A DNA stretch of 64,000 bases from Streptomyces aidingensis (GTDB lineage: Bacteria > Actinomycetota > Actinomycetes > Streptomycetales > Streptomycetaceae). The DNA lies in NCBI RefSeq assembly GCF_900112355.1, contig NZ_FOLM01000009.1, positions 186,001-250,000 on the forward strand, given 5' to 3'. Under the pieces are notes generated by a model. It searched no databases. It had not been told where the DNA came from and saw nothing but the letters and a program-made list of their open reading frames with translations. Position numbers and translations under genes: made by a program. Of this stretch, positions 15,191 to 23,746 are shown one piece after another. Positions within the stretch are counted from its first letter, which is position 1; every line of letters starts with the position of its first letter.

Positions 15191-16528
15191 ATGACGGGAG
15201 ACTACCGCATCACGGGGCGCCGTGCCGTGGACATCGCCGCCGGCGTGGAGCGGGCGGTGGGCGAGGGGCGGATCGCGCCGGGGGAGAGCCTGCCGCCGCT
15301 GCGGGCCCTGGCCGGTGAGCTGGCGGTCAACCCCAACACCGTCGCCGCCGCCTACCGGCTGCTGCGCGACCGCGGCGTCATCGAGACCGCGGGCCGGCGC
15401 GGCAGCCGGGTGCGCCGGCGGCCCGCGAGCACGGCCCGGGAGGCCATCCGGCCGGCCGTGCCCGAGGGGGTGCGCGATCTCTCCCAGGGCAATCCCGATC
15501 CCGCGCTGCTGCCCCCGCTGGGCGAGGCGCTGGCCGCCGTCGCCGCCCGCTACGACCGCGGGCCGCTGCTCTACGGCATGCCGGAGACGGATGACGAACT
15601 GGCCGCGGCGGCCCGGGAGTCCTTCGCCGCGGACGGCGTGGCGCCCGGCCCGGTGGCGGTCACCTCCGGGTCGCTGGACGCCATCGAGCGCGTGCTCGCC
15701 GCGCATCTGCGGCCGGGGGACACCGTGGCCGTGGAGGATCCGGGCTGGGGCAGCCTGCTGGATCTGGTGCCCGCTCTGGGCCTGCGTGCCCACCCGGTGG
15801 CGCTGGACGACGACGGCCCGCTGCCGGAGGCGGTGGCCGGGGCACTGCGCGGCGGGGCCCGTGCCCTGGTGGTCACCGCCCGTGCCCAGAATCCCACCGG
15901 CGCCGCGGTCTCCGCCGGCCGCGCGGGCGAACTCCGTACCGTGCTCGCCGGGCATCCCGGCACCCTGCTCATCGAGGACGACCACGGCCACGGCATCGTG
16001 GACGTGGCGCTGCACACTCTGGCCGGCGCCACCGGCCACTGGGCCGCCGTCCGGTCGGCGGCCAAGTGGCTGGGCCCCGATCTGCGGGTGGCCGTGCTCA
16101 CCGGGGACGCGGTCACCGTGGACCGGGTGCGGGGCCGCCAGCGGCTCGGGCCGGGCTGGGTCAGCCATCTGCTGCAGCGCACCACCGCCGCGCTCTGGCG
16201 GCGGGGGGCGGCCGGGGGCGGCGCCCGGGCGGCGGCCCGTTCCTACTCCGCCCGGCGTGGTGCCCTGCTGGCGGGGCTGGCCGCGCTGGGCGTGCCCGCC
16301 CGCGGGCACAGCGGCATGAACGTCTGGGTGCCGGTGGCGGACGAGACGGGCGCGGTCACCCGGCTGCTGGGCTCCGGCTGGGCCGCGGCCCCGGGCGCGC
16401 GGTTCCGGGTCGCCTCGCCGCCCGGCATCCGGCTGACCATCTCCCCACTGAGCCCGGAGGAGATCCCCGGGGTGGCGGCGGCCGTGGCCGAGGCGGTCCG
16501 CCCGCCCGCCGGCCGCCGCTATGCCTGA
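15191..16528 (+). CDS. MocR-family (GntR/aminotransferase) regulator
   Basis: A 445-residue GntR-type regulator with an N-terminal winged helix (residues 1-75: GESLPPLRALAGELAVNPNT, RLLRDRGVIETAGRRGSRV) fused to a fold-type I aminotransferase domain. PLP-site residues are visible: QNPTG at 233-237, the Asp in IEDDHGHG (about 264) and Lys292 in SAAKWLGPDLR. Such proteins sense pyridoxal phosphate or an aldimine. The ATG follows AGGAGG by four bases. It is divergent from the PPOX gene, its probable target. A strong terminator follows. Confidence 0.92.
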   Translation: MTGDYRITGRRAVDIAAGVERAVGEGRIAPGESLPPLRALAGELAVNPNTVAAAYRLLRDRGVIETAGRRGSRVRRRPASTAREAIRPAVPEGVRDLSQGNPDPALLPPLGEALAAVAARYDRGPLLYGMPETDDELAAAARESFAADGVAPGPVAVTSGSLDAIERVLAAHLRPGDTVAVEDPGWGSLLDLVPALGLRAHPVALDDDGPLPEAVAGALRGGARALVVTARAQNPTGAAVSAGRAGELRTVLAGHPGTLLIEDDHGHGIVDVALHTLAGATGHWAAVRSAAKWLGPDLRVAVLTGDAVTVDRVRGRQRLGPGWVSHLLQRTTAALWRRGAAGGGARAAARSYSARRGALLAGLAALGVPARGHSGMNVWVPVADETGAVTRLLGSGWAAAPGARFRVASPPGIRLTISPLSPEEIPGVAAAVAEAVRPPAGRRYA

Positions 16529-16585
16529 CCGTGCCGCCGCCCGCGGCATCCCGCCGGGGCGGTACCGGAGAGGACCGGAAAGGAA

Positions 16586-16619
16586 GTGGCCGCCCTCCCG
16601 GGGGACGGAGGGCGGCCAC
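16586..16619. terminator. Bidirectional terminator
   Basis: GTGGCCGCCCTC (16586-16597) and GAGGGCGGCCAC (16608-16619) form a perfect 12-base stem with a 10-base loop between convergent genes. Confidence 0.82.
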
Positions 16620-16650
16620 GTCGCGGCGGGCCGACGGCCGGGCGGGCGGC

Positions 16651-17163
16651 TCAGCCCAGGCGGATTTCCTCGCCCTCGACGGTGATCTGCTCCTCCGGCA
16701 GCGGTGCCTTGGCCGGGCTGGCCGGGGTCGGCGCTCCGTCGGCGATGGCGAACATGCTGTCGTGGCAGGGGCAGACGATGTGCCCCTCGCTCACCGAGCC
16801 GACCGTGCAGCCCCGGTGGGTGCAGACCGCGCTGAACGCCTTGAACGTGCCCTCCTCGGGCTGGGTGACCACCACCTTCTGCTCCGCCAGGATCAGCCCG
16901 CCGCCGACCGGGACGTCCGAGGTCCGGGCCAGCGCCTCGCCGCCCGCCTGCTCGCCCCCGTCCGTGCCGCCGTCCGTGCCGCCGTCCTGGCCGGGCTCCT
17001 CGGTGCCGGGATCGGTGCCGGTGTCCGTGCCGCCGCCGGTGTCCTCCCCGGTGGGCGCACCGTCGTTGTCGTCGTCCGAGCCGCAGGCGGCGAGCGTCAC
17101 CGCGAGCCCGGCCGCGGCCCCGGCGGCCAGCGCGGTACGGCGGGACGTCAGTGGTCCGGTCAT
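16651..17163 (-). CDS. Rieske [2Fe-2S] lipoprotein
   Basis: A 170-residue secreted Rieske protein. Twin arginines (TSRRTAL) followed by a hydrophobic core and LAAC-GSD suggest a Tat-exported lipoprotein, cleaved before Cys27. A linker of about 45 residues of D, G, T, E and P is low-complexity and encoded by short repeats. The C-terminal Rieske domain has CTHRGC and CPCHDS, which supply the Cys/His cluster ligands and the disulphide cysteines. The ribosome site AGGAGGG precedes the ATG. The redox partner is not evident nearby. Confidence 0.92.
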   Translation of the reverse strand: MTGPLTSRRTALAAGAAAGLAVTLAACGSDDDNDGAPTGEDTGGGTDTGTDPGTEEPGQDGGTDGGTDGGEQAGGEALARTSDVPVGGGLILAEQKVVVTQPEEGTFKAFSAVCTHRGCTVGSVSEGHIVCPCHDSMFAIADGAPTPASPAKAPLPEEQITVEGEEIRLG

Positions 17164-17349
17164 GTTCACCCTCCTGATCAAGGTGTCGCCAGTATCACAC
17201 CGCGTGCCCGGCGCCCGGGAGGGTGAGCGGAAAGTTCCGACAAGACGACAAGAAATGGCGGTGGACGGCCGCTCGTGCGAGAGCATGTGCGCCGTCCCGT
17301 GCCGGGCGCATTGCCGCCCCGGCCGCCGCCTGCCGTCGTCGGCTCCGGT

Positions 17350-17355
17350 TAGCCT
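17350..17355 (+). promoter_or_regulatory. -10 box of a leaderless HipA-like transcript
   Basis: TAGCCT is followed by six bases (GGGCGG) and the ATG. There is no ribosome site, so the message is probably leaderless. No clear -35 is present. Confidence 0.45.
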
Positions 17356-17361
17356 GGGCGG

Positions 17362-18204
17362 ATGCTCCAGGAGACCCGCGTCACCCGCTATGTGACGCCG
17401 TTGCGCGAGGGCGGCTCGCTTCCCGCGCTGGCCGAGGCCGCGGATCTGGGCACCTATGTGGTGAAGTTCACCGGTGCCGGCCAGGGCCGCAAGGCGCTGG
17501 TGGCCGAGGTGATCTGCGGAGGGCTGGCCCGGCGGCTCGGCCTGCGGGTGCCGGATCTGGTCCGGATCCGGCTGGACGAGGCGATCGGCCGGGGGGAGCC
17601 CGACCCCGAGGTGCAGCAGCTGCTGCTGGCCAGCACCGGACTCAACCTGGGCATGGACTACCTCCCCGGCTCCATCGGATTCGACCCGCTGGCCTTCCGG
17701 GTCAGCCCCGCCGAGGCCGGGCGGGTGGTGTGGTTCGACGCCCTGGTCTGCAATGTGGACCGTTCCTGGCGCAACCCCAATCTGCTGCTCTGGCACGGCG
17801 ATCTGTGGCTGATCGACCACGGCGCCGCGCTGATCTGGCATCACAACTGGCCCTCGGCCGGGTCCGCCCCGGAGCGGGCGTTCGACGCCTCGGACCACGC
17901 GCTGGCGCCGTTCGCCCCGGATGTCGAGGCCGCCGGGGCGGAGCTGGCCCCGCTGGTCACCACCGGTCTGGTGGCCGAGGCACTGGCCGAGGTGCCGGAC
18001 GAGTGGCTGGCCGGCGAGCCCGGCTTCGACGGCCCCGAGGCCGTCCGCGACGCCTATCGCGCGGCGCTGACCGCGCGGGCGCCCGGGCTGCACCGGCGGA
18101 TCGTGCTGGGCGCCCCCGGCGCCGCGGGGGCGTCGCCGCCGCGGCCGTCCCGGGCACCCGGCCGGCCGACCGGCGTGCGGCCGGTGCGGGGCGGTGACCG
18201 GTGA
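17362..18204 (+). CDS. HipA-family kinase-like protein
   Basis: A 280-residue protein with the HipA/PI-kinase-like fold. Lys35 in TYVVKFTGAG is the likely ATP-binding lysine. Catalytic-loop-like residues lie in FDALVCNVDRSWRNPN (Asp133, Asn138, Asn140), and the metal-binding Asp152 is in LIDHGAAL. The tail is Pro/Arg-rich. Classical HipA phosphorylates glutamyl-tRNA synthetase; the substrate here is unknown. It is translationally coupled (GTGA overlap) to a DUF3037 gene, not to a HipB antitoxin. Confidence 0.82.
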   Translation: MLQETRVTRYVTPLREGGSLPALAEAADLGTYVVKFTGAGQGRKALVAEVICGGLARRLGLRVPDLVRIRLDEAIGRGEPDPEVQQLLLASTGLNLGMDYLPGSIGFDPLAFRVSPAEAGRVVWFDALVCNVDRSWRNPNLLLWHGDLWLIDHGAALIWHHNWPSAGSAPERAFDASDHALAPFAPDVEAAGAELAPLVTTGLVAEALAEVPDEWLAGEPGFDGPEAVRDAYRAALTARAPGLHRRIVLGAPGAAGASPPRPSRAPGRPTGVRPVRGGDR

Positions 18205-18608
18205 ACGGCACGGCGCGCGGGACCTCGCCCGCACCGGAGGTCTTCGAGTACGCGCTGCTCCGGGTGGTGCCCCGGGTCGAGCGCGGTGAGCTGATCAACG
18301 CCGGGGTGCTGGTCTACTGCCGGGGCCGCGGCTATCTGGGCGCCCGTATCCATCTGGACGAGAACCGGCTGCGGGCGCTGGACCCCGAGGCCGATCCGGC
18401 CGCGGTGCGGGCGGCCCTGCACGCGGCCGAGTGCGTCTGCCGGGGCGGTGCCGCGGCGGGCGGCGCCGCCGGTGACGACCCGGGCCGGCGGTTCCGCTGG
18501 CTCACCGCGCCGCGCAGCACCGTCGTCCAGCCGGGGCCGGTGCACACCGGGCTGACCGCCGATCCGGAGGCCGAGGCGGACCGGCTGCTGGACCTGCTGG
18601 TCCGCTGA
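18201..18608 (+). CDS. DUF3037 protein, partner of the HipA-like kinase
   Basis: A 135-residue DUF3037 protein starting at a GTG inside the kinase stop codon. The family signature is visible (EYALLRVVPRVERGELINAG, VLVYCRGRGYLGARIHLDEN, and PEAEADRLLDLLVR at the end). No catalytic motif is recognised. The four-base overlap implies equal expression with the kinase, so it may regulate it or be its substrate. That is inference from gene order. Confidence 0.82.
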   Translation: MNGTARGTSPAPEVFEYALLRVVPRVERGELINAGVLVYCRGRGYLGARIHLDENRLRALDPEADPAAVRAALHAAECVCRGGAAAGGAAGDDPGRRFRWLTAPRSTVVQPGPVHTGLTADPEAEADRLLDLLVR

Positions 18609-18636
18609 CCGACCACCGCTGAGGCCAAGCCCACCG

Positions 18637-18697
18637 TTGACAGCGCCACCACCGGGCTTCTAGCGTCACGACTGCTCACTACTAAGCGGTTGCTCAG
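18637..18697 (+). promoter_or_regulatory. Promoter and dyad operator before the SDR pair
   Basis: TTGACA (18637-18642) and TAGCGT (18661-18666) are 18 bases apart, a near-consensus promoter. Just downstream, CTAAGCGGTTGCTCAG (18682-18697) is an imperfect dyad (CTnAGCnnnnGCTnAG), a format common for TetR-family repressors of lipid genes. No TetR gene is adjacent. Confidence 0.62.
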
Positions 18698-18770
18698 CGC
18701 TGGCGGCTCCCATGACGCCGCCGGCGTGCCGCACCACCGCCACACCACACCAGGGGTCAAGGAGGACCAC

Positions 18771-19532
18771 ATGTCCACCACCGAGCCGCGCACCGCGATC
18801 GTCACGGGCGCCGCCCGCGGCATCGGCGCCGCCACCGCCGTCCGGCTGGCCGCCGAGGGCCGCGCCGTCGCGGTCCTCGATCTCGACGAGAAGAACTGCC
18901 GGGAGACCGTGGAGCGGATCACCGCTGCGGGCGGCCGGGCGCTGGCCGTCTCCTGCGACGTCTCGGACACCGGGCAGGTCACCGCAGCCGTGGCCCGGGT
19001 GGCCGCCGAACTGGGCCCGCCCACCGTGCTGGTGAACAACGCCGGGGTGCTCCGCGACAACCTGCTGTTCAAGATGAGCGACGCCGACTGGGACACGGTG
19101 CTGAACGTGCATCTGCGCGGTGCCTTCCTGATGACCCGGGCCTGCCAGTCGCACATGGTGGACGCCGGCTTCGGCCGTATCGTCAACCTCTCCTCCAGCT
19201 CCGCGCTGGGCAACCGGGGCCAGGCCAACTACGCCGCCGCCAAGGCCGGACTGCAGGGCTTCACCAAGACCCTCGCCAAGGAACTGGGCAAGTTCGGCAT
19301 CACCGCCAACGCGGTCGCTCCCGGCTTCATCGCCACCGAGATGACCGAGCAGACCGCGCAGCGGGTGGGCATGGGCTTCGAGGACTTCAAGAAGGCGGCA
19401 GCCGCCGCCATCCCGGTGCAGCGGGTGGGCGTTCCGGAGGATGTGGCCGGGGCCATCGCCTACTTCACCGCCGAGGAGGCCGGCTTCGTCTCCGGCCAGG
19501 TCCTGTATGTGGCCGGCGGGCCGCTGGACTGA
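18771..19532 (+). CDS. SDR oxidoreductase, FabG-like (3-oxoacyl-ACP reductase type)
   Basis: A 253-residue classical short-chain dehydrogenase. It has the cofactor motif TGAARGIG, NNAG at VLVNNAGVLRDN, catalytic Ser in VNLSSSSALGNRG, and YAAAK with the catalytic Tyr and Lys. The Asp in VLDLDEKN after beta-2 favours NAD(H), unlike most FabG enzymes. The ATG follows AAGGAGG. It is cotranscribed with a second SDR 40 bases downstream. The substrate is probably a 3-hydroxyacyl/3-oxoacyl thioester but is not proven. Confidence 0.88.
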   Translation: MSTTEPRTAIVTGAARGIGAATAVRLAAEGRAVAVLDLDEKNCRETVERITAAGGRALAVSCDVSDTGQVTAAVARVAAELGPPTVLVNNAGVLRDNLLFKMSDADWDTVLNVHLRGAFLMTRACQSHMVDAGFGRIVNLSSSSALGNRGQANYAAAKAGLQGFTKTLAKELGKFGITANAVAPGFIATEMTEQTAQRVGMGFEDFKKAAAAAIPVQRVGVPEDVAGAIAYFTAEEAGFVSGQVLYVAGGPLD

Positions 19533-19572
19533 CCGCCGCACCCGGACCGGACCGAACCACAGTGAGGAACGC

Positions 19573-20397
19573 ATGACCGAAAGCCCCGAAAGCCCCGAAA
19601 GCCCCGAAAACCCCGCAAGCACCGGACGTTCCGGCAGCGCCGGCAGTTCCGGCGGCACCGGCCGGGTCGCCCTGGTCACCGGCGGCAGCCGGGGCATCGG
19701 CTACGGCATCGCCGAGGCCCTGATCGCCCGCGGCGACCGGGTGTGCATCACCGGCCGCAACGAGGAGTCGCTGCGTGAGGCGGTGGACAGACTCGGCGCC
19801 GACCGGGCCATGGGCGTGGCCGGCCGCGCCCATGACGAGGACCACCAGGCCGCGGTGGTGGACGCGGTCATGGCCCGCCACGGCCGCATCGACTACCTGA
19901 TCAACAACGCCGGCACCAACCCGGTCTACGCGCCGCTGGCCGAACTGGACCTCGCCGCAGTGCGCAAGATCTACGAGACCAATGTGGTCGCCGCGCTCGC
20001 CTTCGTCCAGCGGGTCTGGGCGGCCTGGCAGCGGGACAACGGCGGCGCGGTGATCAACATCGCCTCCGTCTCCGGACTCGGAGCCTCGCCGTACATCGGT
20101 GCCTACGGCATGAGCAAGGCCGCGATGATCAACCTCACCCAGCAGCTCGCCCACGAGCTGGCGCCCCGGGTGCGGGTCAACGCCCTGGCCCCGGCGGTGG
20201 TCAAGACGCGGTTCGCCGCCGCGCTCTACGAGGGCCGGGAGGAGAGCGTCGTCCGCCGTTATCCGTTGGGCCGGCTGGGCACCCCGCAGGACATCGGCGC
20301 CGCGGCGGCGTTCCTGACCTCCGCGGAGGCCGGCTGGATCACCGGCCAGACCCTGGTGCTGGACGGCGGCCATCTGCTGGGCGCGGGCCTGGGCTGA
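19573..20397 (+). CDS. SDR oxidoreductase, second of pair
   Basis: A 274-residue SDR with cofactor motif TGGSRGIG, NNAG in YLINNAGTNP, Ser in INIASVSGLG and YGMSK for catalysis. The Arg in CITGRNEES suggests NADP(H). The first 30 residues are an added disordered leader made of near-perfect SPE repeats, from a nine-base repeat (GAAAGCCCC) copied about three times. Ribosome site GAGGAAC precedes the ATG. It lies in an operon with the first SDR, before a strong terminator. Confidence 0.88.
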   Translation: MTESPESPESPENPASTGRSGSAGSSGGTGRVALVTGGSRGIGYGIAEALIARGDRVCITGRNEESLREAVDRLGADRAMGVAGRAHDEDHQAAVVDAVMARHGRIDYLINNAGTNPVYAPLAELDLAAVRKIYETNVVAALAFVQRVWAAWQRDNGGAVINIASVSGLGASPYIGAYGMSKAAMINLTQQLAHELAPRVRVNALAPAVVKTRFAAALYEGREESVVRRYPLGRLGTPQDIGAAAAFLTSAEAGWITGQTLVLDGGHLLGAGLG

Positions 20398-20407
20398 CCG
20401 GACGCGC

Positions 20408-20439
20408 GGCACCGGCGGGGCGGCCGTCCCGCCGGTGCC
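20408..20439 (+). terminator. Terminator after the SDR pair
   Basis: GGCACCGGCGGG (20408-20419) pairs perfectly with CCCGCCGGTGCC (20428-20439) over an eight-base loop. Confidence 0.8.
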
Positions 20440-20505
20440 GCCGCCTGTCAGTGGTGCGCGGTAGGTTCTCCGCCATAACCATTGGCCACAACGGAGGTTG
20501 ACGTC

Positions 20506-21186
20506 GTGATCGGAGAGCTGCCCGGGTCCTGGCAGAGCGTGCTCGGCGAGGAGCTGACCAAGCCCTACTTCAAGGAGCTCAGCGACTTCGTCGAGACCGA
20601 GCGGTCACGCGGACCGGTCCACCCGCCCCGCGAGGAGGTCTTCGCCGCCCTGGAGGCCACCCCCTACGACGAGATCAAGGTCGTGATCCTCGGGCAGGAC
20701 CCGTACCACGGCGAGGGCCAGGGACACGGCCTGTGCTTCTCGGTGCGTCCCGGGGTGCGCATCCCGCCCTCGCTGCGCAACATCTACAAGGAGCTCCACG
20801 CCGATCTCGGCTGTCCCGTCCCGGACAACGGCTATCTGATGCCCTGGGCCCGGCAGGGGGTGCTGCTGCTCAACACGGTGCTCACGGTGCGCGGCGGAGA
20901 GGCCAACTCGCACAAGGGCATGGGCTGGGAGAAGTTCACCGACGCGGTCATCCACGCCGTCTCCGCCCGCACCGACCCGGCCGTCTTCGTGCTGTGGGGC
21001 TCGCACGCCAAGAAGAAGCTGCCGCTGATCGACACCGCGCGGCACGCCGTGGTGGACGGCGCCCACCCCTCGCCGCTGTCCGCCAAGAAGTTCCTCGGCT
21101 CCCGCCCCTTCTCCCGGATCAACGCGGCGATCGCCGCCCAGGGCCACACCCCCGTCGACTGGTGCATTCCCGGCCTGGGCGACTGA
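20506..21186 (+). CDS. ung: Uracil-DNA glycosylase
   Basis: A 226-residue family 1 uracil-DNA glycosylase that removes uracil from DNA. The water-activating motif GQDPYHG (Asp65), the CFSV base pocket after GHGL, and HPSPLSAKKFLGSRPFSRIN with the catalytic His and the DNA-intercalation loop are all visible. The GTG start is set by GGAGG eight bases upstream; an in-frame TTG 24 bases earlier is less likely. TAGGTT near 20462 may be its -10 box. It is full length. Confidence 0.96.
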   Translation: MIGELPGSWQSVLGEELTKPYFKELSDFVETERSRGPVHPPREEVFAALEATPYDEIKVVILGQDPYHGEGQGHGLCFSVRPGVRIPPSLRNIYKELHADLGCPVPDNGYLMPWARQGVLLLNTVLTVRGGEANSHKGMGWEKFTDAVIHAVSARTDPAVFVLWGSHAKKKLPLIDTARHAVVDGAHPSPLSAKKFLGSRPFSRINAAIAAQGHTPVDWCIPGLGD

Positions 21187-21192
21187 CAGGGC

Positions 21193-21212
21193 CGGCCGGC
21201 CCGGGCCGGCCG
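21193..21212. terminator. GC palindrome between ung and DUF664
   Basis: A 20-base perfect palindrome centred on CCC/GGG lies just after ung and before a convergent gene. It is a probable bidirectional terminator. Confidence 0.55.
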
Positions 21213-21285
21213 CCGGCGAGGGCGCCGCAGGGCAGGAGCGCGCCGGCGTTCCTCCCCCGCGGCACGGCCGCCGCCGCGGGCCCGC

Positions 21286-21792
21286 TCAGCGGCCGGTCAC
21301 ACCGTCGATCCGCTGCCGGATCAGGTCGGCGTGCCCGTTGTGCCGGGCGTACTCCTCGATCATGTGCACATAGATCCAGCGCAGGCTGAACTCCTCGCCG
21401 TCCCTGGGCCGCCGGCAGGTGTCGTCCAGCGAGCGCCCGGCCGCCGCCGCCCTGGCCGCCTCGATCTCCCGCCGCCAGGCGGCGAATCCCTCCTCGGCCC
21501 GGTCCTCCTCGGTGAGCTCGAAGTCCCGGTCCATCCGTTCCCGGCTGATGTACAGCCCCGGCACCGGTGACTCGCCCAGCACCCGCTGGAACCAGTTGCG
21601 CTCCACCTCCGCCATGTGCCGCACCAGCCCCAGCAGCGTGAGGTTGGCGGGCGGCACCGACGCCTCCTTGAGCTGCTTCTCGTCCAGACCCTCGCAGATC
21701 CTGGCCAGCGTCTCGCGGTGGAAGTCCAGCCAGTTCTCCAGCATGGTCCGCTCGTCGCCGACGTTTCCGGGATAACCGCCTGATGTCGTCAT
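21286..21792 (-). CDS. DUF664 / DinB-like four-helix protein
   Basis: A 168-residue protein of the DinB/DUF664 superfamily of four-helix bundles that often bind a metal and use small thiols. Histidine motifs are seen in LGLVRHMAEVERNWFQRVLG and in YVHMIEEYARHNGHADLIRQ, giving three well-placed His residues. Mycothiol-dependent enzymes belong to this superfamily, but the reaction here is unknown. The ATG has GAGG nine bases upstream; an ATG three codons earlier is possible. Confidence 0.85.
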   Translation of the reverse strand: MTTSGGYPGNVGDERTMLENWLDFHRETLARICEGLDEKQLKEASVPPANLTLLGLVRHMAEVERNWFQRVLGESPVPGLYISRERMDRDFELTEEDRAEEGFAAWRREIEAARAAAAGRSLDDTCRRPRDGEEFSLRWIYVHMIEEYARHNGHADLIRQRIDGVTGR

Positions 21793-21901
21793 GCCGGCCA
21801 TCCTCGCCCGCGGCCGGCCGGGCGGGCCAGCCGATTACCGGTCCGCCGCGCGGCTATGCTGCCGGGGCACGGCCGTGTCGAGCGAACACACAGGGGGTCC
21901 G

Positions 21902-22810
21902 GTGAAGGTCGGCGTGCTCGGGCTGGGCGACATCGCCCAGAAGGCATATCTGCCCGTTCTCACCACACAGCCCGGCGTGGAACCGCATCTCCACACCCGG
22001 ACCCCGGCCACCCTGGAGCGGACCGGCGACCTCTACCGGGTGCCCGCGGAGCACCGGCACACCAGCCTGGACTCGCTGCTCGCCGCCGGTTTGGACGCGG
22101 CCTTCGTGCACGCGCCGACCGCCGATCACCCTCGGCTGGTGGCCCGGCTGCTGGAGGCCGGGGTGCCGGTCTATGTCGACAAGCCGCTGGCCTCCGAACT
22201 CGGCGAGGCCCAGCGGCTGGCCGAGCTGGCCGAGGCCAGGCGCACCAGCCTGATGGTCGGCTTCAACCGCCGCTGGGCCCCGGGCTATGCCCGCTGCCAG
22301 GAACATGCCCGCGAACTGATCATCATGCAGAAGCACCGGGTGGGGCTTCCCGAGGAGCCCCGCCGCATGGTGTACGACGACTTCATCCATGTCGTGGACA
22401 CCCTGCGCTTTCTGGTGCCCGGCGCGGTCGACCGGGTCGATGTGCGCTTCCGCTGTGTCGACGGGCTGCTCCACCATGTGGTGCTCCAGCTTTCCGGCGA
22501 CGGCTTCACCGCCATCGGTGCCATGAACCGCCTCTCCGGCTCGGCCGAGGAGATCCTGGAGGTCTCCGGCCAGGACTCCAAGCGGGAGGTCCGCAACCTG
22601 GCCGAGATCATCGACCACAAGGGCCAGCCCAGCGTGCGCCGGCGCGGCGACTGGGTTCCGGTGGCCCGGCAACGCGGCATCGAGCAGGCCGTGCTGGTCT
22701 TTCTCGGCGCGGTGCGGGCCGGCCGGGTGCTCTCCGCGCAGGACGCCCTGCGCACCCACGAACTGTGCGAGCAGATCGTCACCGCCATCGAGCAGCCCCG
22801 CCCGGCCTGA
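21902..22810 (+). CDS. Gfo/Idh/MocA-family oxidoreductase
   Basis: A 302-residue NAD(P)-dependent oxidoreductase. The Rossmann motif is VGVLGLGDIAQKAYLPVL, and the Lys/Pro motif is YVDKPLASELGEAQ (EKP variant DKP). The segment MVGFNRRWAPGY is shared by a subgroup related to virulence-factor-MviM-type proteins. DFIHVVDTLRFLVPG carries the likely catalytic His pair. The GTG start follows a GGGGG stretch; a GTG 30 bases upstream is an alternative. The substrate, presumably a sugar or cyclitol, is unknown. Confidence 0.85.
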   Translation: MKVGVLGLGDIAQKAYLPVLTTQPGVEPHLHTRTPATLERTGDLYRVPAEHRHTSLDSLLAAGLDAAFVHAPTADHPRLVARLLEAGVPVYVDKPLASELGEAQRLAELAEARRTSLMVGFNRRWAPGYARCQEHARELIIMQKHRVGLPEEPRRMVYDDFIHVVDTLRFLVPGAVDRVDVRFRCVDGLLHHVVLQLSGDGFTAIGAMNRLSGSAEEILEVSGQDSKREVRNLAEIIDHKGQPSVRRRGDWVPVARQRGIEQAVLVFLGAVRAGRVLSAQDALRTHELCEQIVTAIEQPRPA

Positions 22811-22834
22811 CCCCGCACCCGGGACGGACTCCGC

Positions 22835-23746
22835 TCAGCGGGCGGGACCGGAGCCCCTGCTCCGCCGGACCGCGGACATCGCACCGGCGCCCAGCGCGGC
22901 CACGGCCGCACCGGCCAGTGCGAACAGCGGCAGGCCGGCGCCGCTGCCCGTCTCGGCCAGCTCCCCCCGGTCGCCGGCCGGCTGCTTGCCGGCGGGTGTC
23001 TCCCCGGCCGGTGCCCCGTCCCCGCGTGGTGTCTCGTCGCCCGGCCCGGGCCCGGGGGCGGGCTCCGGGTCCGGCTCCGGCTCCTTCGCGAGAACCTCCA
23101 CCGTGTACGGGGTGGTTTCCCCGCCCCGGCACTCCTGGTTCTCGGTGGTCCAGTACTCGGCCTTCACCTGGCCCCGTGCCCAGCCGTCGGGGGAGTCCTC
23201 GGAGACCATGACCCGGATCTCGATGGTGTAGGTGGCGCCGGCCGCGATCCTGACGTGGCCGAAGTATCCCGCCAGATCCTCCTCGGCGAGCGGAAGGTCG
23301 TGCCACTGCTTGCCGTCGATCTGGTACTGGACATTCATCAGGCGGAGGAAGGAGTCATCCTCGCCGGCGTACTGCTCGAAGCGGACATAGGGGTAGACCA
23401 GCAGCTCTTCCCCGGTGTTGTTGGTCAGCGAGAGCCGGCCGGGGAAGTAGGTGAATTCCGGCCAGTAACCGGAGGCGGCGCGGATGCTCTTCTGCAGGCC
23501 GGCCAGCTCACTGGTGATGCCTTCGTCCAGTGCGCAGGTGAAGCCCGCGGGCGGGTTGCCGCCCGGAGTGAGCCAGGTGTTGCCGACGACGGATCCGCCT
23601 CCGGCGGTTCCGTTCTCCTCACCCGCGGGAGAGGTTCCGGAGCCGGTCGCGGGGCCGGCCGCCATTGCGGGAGAGCCGGTGAGGAGCGCGGCCGACGCCA
23701 TCACGGCTGTGGCCGCCGCCGTCGCAGCGGCGCGAGGCAGTTTCAT
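22835..23746 (-). CDS. LAETG-anchored cell-surface protein
   Basis: A 303-residue secreted protein. MKLPR plus a hydrophobic stretch ending PAMAAG is a Sec signal peptide. A central beta-rich domain of about 170 residues is unrecognised (FTYFPGRLSLTNNTGEELLV, GYFGHVRIAAGATYTIEIRV). A Pro/Glu/Asp wall-spanning linker follows, then the sorting signal LAETG, a hydrophobic helix and a basic tail. LAxTG is the motif of actinobacterial class E sortases. No sortase gene is nearby. Ribosome site GAAGGA precedes the ATG. Confidence 0.9.
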   Translation of the reverse strand: MKLPRAAATAAATAVMASAALLTGSPAMAAGPATGSGTSPAGEENGTAGGGSVVGNTWLTPGGNPPAGFTCALDEGITSELAGLQKSIRAASGYWPEFTYFPGRLSLTNNTGEELLVYPYVRFEQYAGEDDSFLRLMNVQYQIDGKQWHDLPLAEEDLAGYFGHVRIAAGATYTIEIRVMVSEDSPDGWARGQVKAEYWTTENQECRGGETTPYTVEVLAKEPEPDPEPAPGPGPGDETPRGDGAPAGETPAGKQPAGDRGELAETGSGAGLPLFALAGAAVAALGAGAMSAVRRSRGSGPAR

